Source of the DNA: Lachnospiraceae bacterium
Lineage (GTDB): Bacteria > Bacillota > Clostridia > Lachnospirales > Lachnospiraceae
Length of the DNA stretch: 64,000 nucleotides
Reading direction: 5' to 3'
NCBI GenBank assembly: GCA_016280395.1
Contig: JAEEGQ010000059.1
Location: 49,456 to 113,455, forward strand
Shown in pieces: positions 60,545-64,000 of this stretch. The stretch's first letter is position 1, and each line of letters starts with the position of its first letter. The position numbers and the translations under genes were made by a program. The notes beneath the pieces are model-generated. The model made no database searches. It was not told the DNA's origin and worked only from the letters and a program-made list of their open reading frames with translations.

Positions 60545-61285
60545 TTACGCAAACTGTTCAAAGCCCTTGTCACCGATCTGTTTTATGATCTCCGGACCGC
60601 CTTCTTTAACGATACGGCCGTGTACCATAACGTGGGTATGATCGACCTTAAGCGCTTCAAGGATGTTGGCATTGTGAGTAACTATCAGTAGCGCGCCTTC
60701 GGTTCTCTGCATATACTCGTTGATACCCTTCGATACGGTACGTACAGCATCAACATCAAGACCGGAATCTGTTTCGTCGAGGATGGCAAGCTTAGGCGCA
60801 AGCATGAGCATCTGCAGGATCTCTGCCTTTTTCTTCTCGCCGCCCGAGAAGCCGACGTTCAGGTCACGCCCGGCGTAAGAAGGATCCATGTCCAGAAGCT
60901 TCATGGTCTCTTCAAGCTGCTTTTTGAACTGGATTATCTTGATGGGCTTGCCTGTTTTCTGCCTTATCGAGTTGCGGATAAAGCTTTCAAGCGAAAGCCC
61001 CGGAACCTCGAGCGGGTTCTGGAAAGACATGAACATACCGGCATTTGCCCGCTTGTCCGCGGACCAATCTGTAATATCTTCACCGTCGAAGAATATCTTT
61101 CCGCCGGCAACGGTGTAAACGGGGTTTCCCATAAGCGCATTGCCAAGCGTACTCTTTCCTGTGCCGTTCGGGCCCATAAGAACGTGGGTCTCACCAGGAT
61201 TGATAGTCAGGCTGACATCATGCAGGATACGCCCGCTCTCGATATCAACCGAAAGGTCTTTTACTTCAAGTAATTTCTGTGACAT
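60545..61285 (-). CDS. sufC: Fe-S assembly ATPase SufC
   Basis: A 246-residue ABC-type ATPase with Walker A GPNGTGKST, signature FSGGEKKKAEILQML (the SufC variant) and Walker B LAILDETDSGLD. It powers the SufBC2D complex. First structural gene of the operon, 103 bp after the Rrf2 gene. Confidence 0.96.
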   Translation of the reverse strand: MSQKLLEVKDLSVDIESGRILHDVSLTINPGETHVLMGPNGTGKSTLGNALMGNPVYTVAGGKIFFDGEDITDWSADKRANAGMFMSFQNPLEVPGLSLESFIRNSIRQKTGKPIKIIQFKKQLEETMKLLDMDPSYAGRDLNVGFSGGEKKKAEILQMLMLAPKLAILDETDSGLDVDAVRTVSKGINEYMQRTEGALLIVTHNANILEALKVDHTHVMVHGRIVKEGGPEIIKQIGDKGFEQFA

Positions 61286-61388
61286 GGTTTGCCTCTTTCG
61301 TTTATGTGATTCTTGTGTTTTCTTCGTTGAAATGCCGCCTACCGCGTTTTTGCGGCAACGCTGTTGCCCTGTGATTTCCGGGTTTTGC

Positions 61389-61844
61389 TCAGTTCACGCA
61401 GCCCGACATGCCTTCCGAGCGCCCTTCCATTGCATCATTCTCGTCAACAAGCTTTTGAAGGCTGATGGAATCGACACACCCTTCTATGGCTTCATTCACG
61501 CTTTTCCAGACGATGCCGGTGACACAGCTTTTAGAATGCTCGCAGGCCTTTTCGTCAGGCGACACGCAGGAAACGACTTCGATCCCGCCCTCGCAGGCAC
61601 GGAGCACATCCCCGACGGATATCTCCTCTGCCGCCTTAGCGAGCCTGTAGCCGCCGTTTTGTCCGCGCACGCTCTTTATAAGCCCTGCCTTCTTTAAGGA
61701 GCTTATAAGCGTCTCCAAATAGCTTTCGGAAATATTCTGGCGCTTTGAGATGCTCTGAACCGACACCGTCTCACCGTTTCTCTCGTTAATGGCAAGATCG
61801 AGCATCGCCCGTAAGCCGTAGCGCCCTTTTGTAGATATTTTCAT
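61389..61844 (-). CDS. Rrf2 family regulator of the suf operon (IscR/SufR-like)
   Basis: A 151-residue Rrf2 protein. The winged helix (about 2-60) includes ISESYLETLISSLKKAGLI. Three Cys residues, 93, 101 and 107 (VVSCVSPDEKACEHSKSC), match the cluster ligands of IscR-like sensors. Its place upstream of sufCBDSU, same strand, indicates feedback control of Fe-S assembly by cluster occupancy. The start at 61844 has GGAGAG upstream; an earlier in-frame codon would put the promoter inside the gene. Confidence 0.93.
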   Translation of the reverse strand: MKISTKGRYGLRAMLDLAINERNGETVSVQSISKRQNISESYLETLISSLKKAGLIKSVRGQNGGYRLAKAAEEISVGDVLRACEGGIEVVSCVSPDEKACEHSKSCVTGIVWKSVNEAIEGCVDSISLQKLVDENDAMEGRSEGMSGCVN

Positions 61845-61856
61845 GAGTCTCTCCGC

Positions 61857-61920
61857 AATTCCTACTAAATTGGTGTGAATTAACCTTGCATACTTTAGCA
61901 CAGAAAATACAGGTTGTCAA
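61857..61920 (-). promoter_or_regulatory. suf operon promoter and Rrf2-box-like sequence
   Basis: On the minus strand TTGACA (61915-61920) and TAAAGT (61892-61897) are 17 bp apart. Just downstream, about 61857-61871, the AATTTAGTAGGAATT sequence resembles half of known Rrf2/IscR boxes (TTAGTAGGAAT), placed where autorepression is expected. Confidence 0.65.
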
Positions 61921-61928
61921 CAAAAAAG

Positions 61929-61959
61929 TGAGTCAGTGGGGTCGTTTCTCGGTGACTCA
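61929..61959. repeat. TGAGTCAG palindrome upstream of the suf promoter
   Basis: A nearly perfect member of the dispersed family, 9 bp upstream of the suf -35 box. Here no gene ends, so it does not fit a terminator role. The rest of the gap to 62111 is AT-rich with no gene. Confidence 0.75.
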
Positions 61960-62111
61960 CGCAAAAAGCATCTTTAACGTTCTTTTATATATTTTAATAT
62001 TTTCGTTTTCATGTTATAATCAAACAGGAAACAATATCAGGCAAAGCCATATATAGTAGGCGCTGACTTTTGAGGAAAGTACAACTACGAAAAAAGACAG
62101 GGAGATTGCAT

Positions 62112-63410
62112 ATGCGATATCGGGTATTGACAGCTATTTCAATTTTGGTTATTGCGTTATTGGGAGGAAGGCTTTTGGCACAGGGTTGGGAACAGGAAAA
62201 TAACCATGTAAATGAAACGGAAAAAGCTCCAACCGATTCCGTTATTTCCGAGCAGAAATGCGATACCGATAGGGACAACGATGTGAAGGGGACTTTTATA
62301 ACGGTGCCCGATGAACAACTAGAAAAGAATTTTGGTGTTCCCGAGGAAGTGTTACGATTGGATACTTCAAAGCTATTGGACTACTTTTGGAATTCGCCTT
62401 TTTTGCTTTGTGACATTATTAGCAGATCGTCTTTTGAAGTGAATAGCGGCAGCATTACAGATTCGGGTTCTGTAAGTGTAACAACGGATTATTCCTGGAA
62501 TAAGGCATTTGCCGAACTGATCAAAAGGGAAGACTTCCTGCCAGAACTTGAAAAGAAAGCCCGAACGGTTTATGAAGATACCGAAATGGCTTTTGGAATA
62601 AGTAAGCTGCAAGCAATTCTTTCACAACCCACAGTTAAGGAATTGATTGGTAACAACCGTTCTGGTGATACTGATTGTCGGATGCTTGAAAGAATAATCG
62701 AGGACGATGCACAATCTAGTAGCAGAGCAGCGTTTTATCTTAATGGTATAGGATATAATTGGGGAGGAACGGTTTATTCCGCCGGCAGTAATAACGGAAC
62801 TTCTTATTATACCGCAGATAGTGACTGGAGTAGTACAACTATTAGTAATATAAATAACACAATCTTTTCGCAATATGGTCTTAATCCGATTTACACGCCT
62901 ACGACTAAATACAATTGTCATTCGTATGCTTGGTACCGTAGCCACAACGGAAATATGAAATGGATACCAAATCCGGATGCATTTCGATATGATTCCGTTT
63001 GTAGCGAGGTGACCCCGTCAACAGTGCATGAAAAGGACATTATTGTCTATTTGAATGCAAATTATTCACCTGAGCACTCAGGAGTTGTATGGAGTATAAC
63101 AGATGGAAATATTACCATACGCTCAAAATGGGGTCAGTCGGGTGTTTATGATCATCCGATTACAAATGTTCCAGCCAACTACTACTTTAATAGCAATGGC
63201 GTAATGGTAGTGTATTACAGGTATCATGATTATCACAGCCAGTATGCCGGCCAGGAATATCATAGCGGTAACAGCCATTATTATCTCTATGCCGATACCT
63301 GCAGTGTTTGCTTGAATCAGACAAACTTCCATTGGGTTGAAGTCCCCTGCAGTGGGCCGCCATGCATCCTTCCTTATATGAGTATTCCAGCGGAAGATGA
63401 AGAACAATAG
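62112..63410 (+). CDS. Secreted protein with cysteine-hydrolase-like domain
   Basis: A 432-residue exported protein with an N-terminal hydrophobic signal or anchor (about 5-24). Residues about 215-375 look like a papain-like/NlpC-type amidase: YNCHSYAWY with Cys near 280, EHSGVVWS with His near 325, and the SKWGQSGVYDHP segment common to a group of wall-hydrolase-like proteins. The C-terminus has a paired-Cys tail (DTCSVCLNQ, VPCSGPPC) that could be disulfide-bonded. GGGAG lies 8 nt before the ATG at 62112. Peptidoglycan or toxin-like amidase activity is a guess from the motifs. Confidence 0.65.
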   Translation: MRYRVLTAISILVIALLGGRLLAQGWEQENNHVNETEKAPTDSVISEQKCDTDRDNDVKGTFITVPDEQLEKNFGVPEEVLRLDTSKLLDYFWNSPFLLCDIISRSSFEVNSGSITDSGSVSVTTDYSWNKAFAELIKREDFLPELEKKARTVYEDTEMAFGISKLQAILSQPTVKELIGNNRSGDTDCRMLERIIEDDAQSSSRAAFYLNGIGYNWGGTVYSAGSNNGTSYYTADSDWSSTTISNINNTIFSQYGLNPIYTPTTKYNCHSYAWYRSHNGNMKWIPNPDAFRYDSVCSEVTPSTVHEKDIIVYLNANYSPEHSGVVWSITDGNITIRSKWGQSGVYDHPITNVPANYYFNSNGVMVVYYRYHDYHSQYAGQEYHSGNSHYYLYADTCSVCLNQTNFHWVEVPCSGPPCILPYMSIPAEDEEQ

Positions 63411-63427
63411 GCTATTTGCAGGAATAT

Positions 63428-63457
63428 GGAATGTGCTTTTTTGCACATTCCTTTTTT
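63428..63457 (+). terminator. Terminator of the secreted hydrolase-like gene
   Basis: A perfect 9-bp stem GGAATGTGC/GCACATTCC with loop TTTTTT and six T after it, 17 bp beyond the stop codon. Confidence 0.88.
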
Positions 63458-63472
63458 GTGCGAGCGCGCAAA

Positions 63473-63503
63473 TGAGTCAGTGAGAAACGACCCCACTGAC
63501 TCA
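63473..63503. repeat. TGAGTCAG palindrome between convergent genes
   Basis: A full member of the dispersed family in reverse orientation (TGAGTCAG...CTGACTCA), between the terminators of the hydrolase-like gene and pckA. Confidence 0.75.
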
Positions 63504-63523
63504 CAAACCCGCACAACAAAAAA

Positions 63524-63549
63524 GGACCCACACCAATCGGTGTGAGTCC
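63524..63549 (-). terminator. Terminator of pckA
   Basis: On the minus strand GGACTCACACC and GGTGTGGGTCC form an 11-bp stem with one wobble and a 4-nt loop, followed by TTTTTTG. Confidence 0.85.
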
Positions 63550-63573
63550 CAAAAAATCAGTATCGGATCAATC

Positions 63574-64000
63574 TCAAGCCTTCGGGCCTGCTGCTACAAG
63601 AGCCTTGCCTGCCTCGTTGCCTTCGTATTTCTTGAAGTTCTTCTGGAATCTCTCAGCAAGATCCTTAGCCTTTGCTTCCCACTCGCCGCGATCCTGGTAG
63701 GTGTCGCGGGGATCAAGGATGCCCCATGCCACGCCGTTAAGCTGTGTGGGAACCTTGAAATCGAAGATCGGGATCTGCTTGGTAGGAGCGTTGTTAACGT
63801 CGCCGTTAAGGATGGCATCGATGATACCACGGGTATCCTTAATGGAGATACGCTTGCCGGTTCCGTTCCAGCCTGTGTTTACAAGGTAAGCCTTAGCGCC
63901 GGACTTCTCCATCTTCTTAACGAGCTCTTCTGCATACTTTGTAGGATGAAGCTCAAGGAATGCCTGGCCGAAGCAAGCTGAGAATGTAGGTGTAGGCTCG
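63574..64000 (-). CDS. pckA: Phosphoenolpyruvate carboxykinase (ATP), C-terminal part (5' end beyond the window)
   Basis: The frame is open to the right edge and reads [45 protein letters not shown], typical of the C-terminal 140 residues of ATP-dependent PEP carboxykinase; the NTGWNG stretch and the Arg of KRISIKDTR line the nucleotide site. In Lachnospiraceae it runs mainly in the direction of oxaloacetate formation and makes ATP. It ends at a strong terminator. Confidence 0.95.
   Translation of the reverse strand, partial: EPTPTFSACFGQAFLELHPTKYAEELVKKMEKSGAKAYLVNTGWNGTGKRISIKDTRGIIDAILNGDVNNAPTKQIPIFDFKVPTQLNGVAWGILDPRDTYQDRGEWEAKAKDLAERFQKNFKKYEGNEAGKALVAAGPKA

Overview
The window reads as a chromosomal segment of a Gram-positive anaerobe of the Clostridia, most likely a Lachnospiraceae-type gut or rumen bacterium. 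Evidence: a SUF-only Fe-S system of Firmicutes type (SufCBDSU with an Rrf2 regulator), three DegV-family proteins, UppP, an ATP-type PEP carboxykinase, cofactor-independent phosphoglycerate mutase, ThrH, many Pro-Thr-linker lipoproteins, strong AGGAGG ribosome binding sites and consensus TTGACA-N17-TATAAT promoters. No tRNA, rRNA or CRISPR array was recognised. Housekeeping genes use many G/C third positions; the accessory stretches (1-1480, 6000-11700, 38500-41100, 55100-56230, 62000-63460) look more AT-rich, which suggests separate histories.

Layout. 1-1477: right end of a possible peptide-antibiotic/ABC locus (ABC-2 permease, lipoprotein subtilase). 1552-5896: AAA/DUF4143 ATPase, an ECF sigma/anti-sigma pair, a short-chain dehydrogenase. 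5900-11681: the most interesting region. A 601-aa cytoplasmic regulator with two helix-turn-helix segments overlaps tail-to-tail a 58-aa secreted-peptide gene; across a perfect 26-bp-arm inverted repeat lies a 137-aa secreted protein followed by two FtsX-like permeases and a MacB-type ATPase. This has the architecture of a peptide-pheromone (RRNPP-like) circuit controlling a secreted peptide and its ABC system. 11739-16470: VTT membrane protein, VUT transporter, then an operon of pseudo-receiver, pseudo-histidine kinase, VTC polyphosphate polymerase and DUF4956 protein; both signalling proteins have lost their phospho-acceptor residues. 16634-20389: FAD oxidoreductase and a PPIase/GH114-like/rhomboid operon.

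20503-35612: core metabolism and signalling: two DegV genes, a diguanylate cyclase, thioredoxin, RsmJ, a hybrid histidine kinase, thiamine pyrophosphokinase, an amino-acid ABC transporter, UppP, a third DegV, a phosphoesterase and GpmI. 35732-38359: ThrH, a decayed hemolysin III gene, a second ECF sigma/anti-sigma pair. 38560-41087: an accessory cassette of XRE regulator, ImmA/IrrE-type peptidase, DUF4417 protein and two unknown small proteins, with near-identical 32-bp direct repeats around the last three genes. 41138-54170: a family of large Pro-Thr-linker lipoproteins (one truncated, one split by an in-frame amber codon, one intact with an extra domain), an Rpn-type nuclease gene and its deleted second copy, YhhN, flavodoxin, a radical SAM protein and an OhrR-like MarR regulator.

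54282-64000: TcdA, a coiled-coil/HTH protein, a HigBA-like toxin-antitoxin pair with a clear operator, the suf operon with its Rrf2 regulator, a secreted cysteine-hydrolase-like protein and the 3' end of pckA. Two dispersed palindromic repeat families (TGAGTCAG...TGACTCA and GGGGACGGTTCT) sit in many of the intergenic gaps, and one pair of the first family brackets a roughly 200-bp hairpin.
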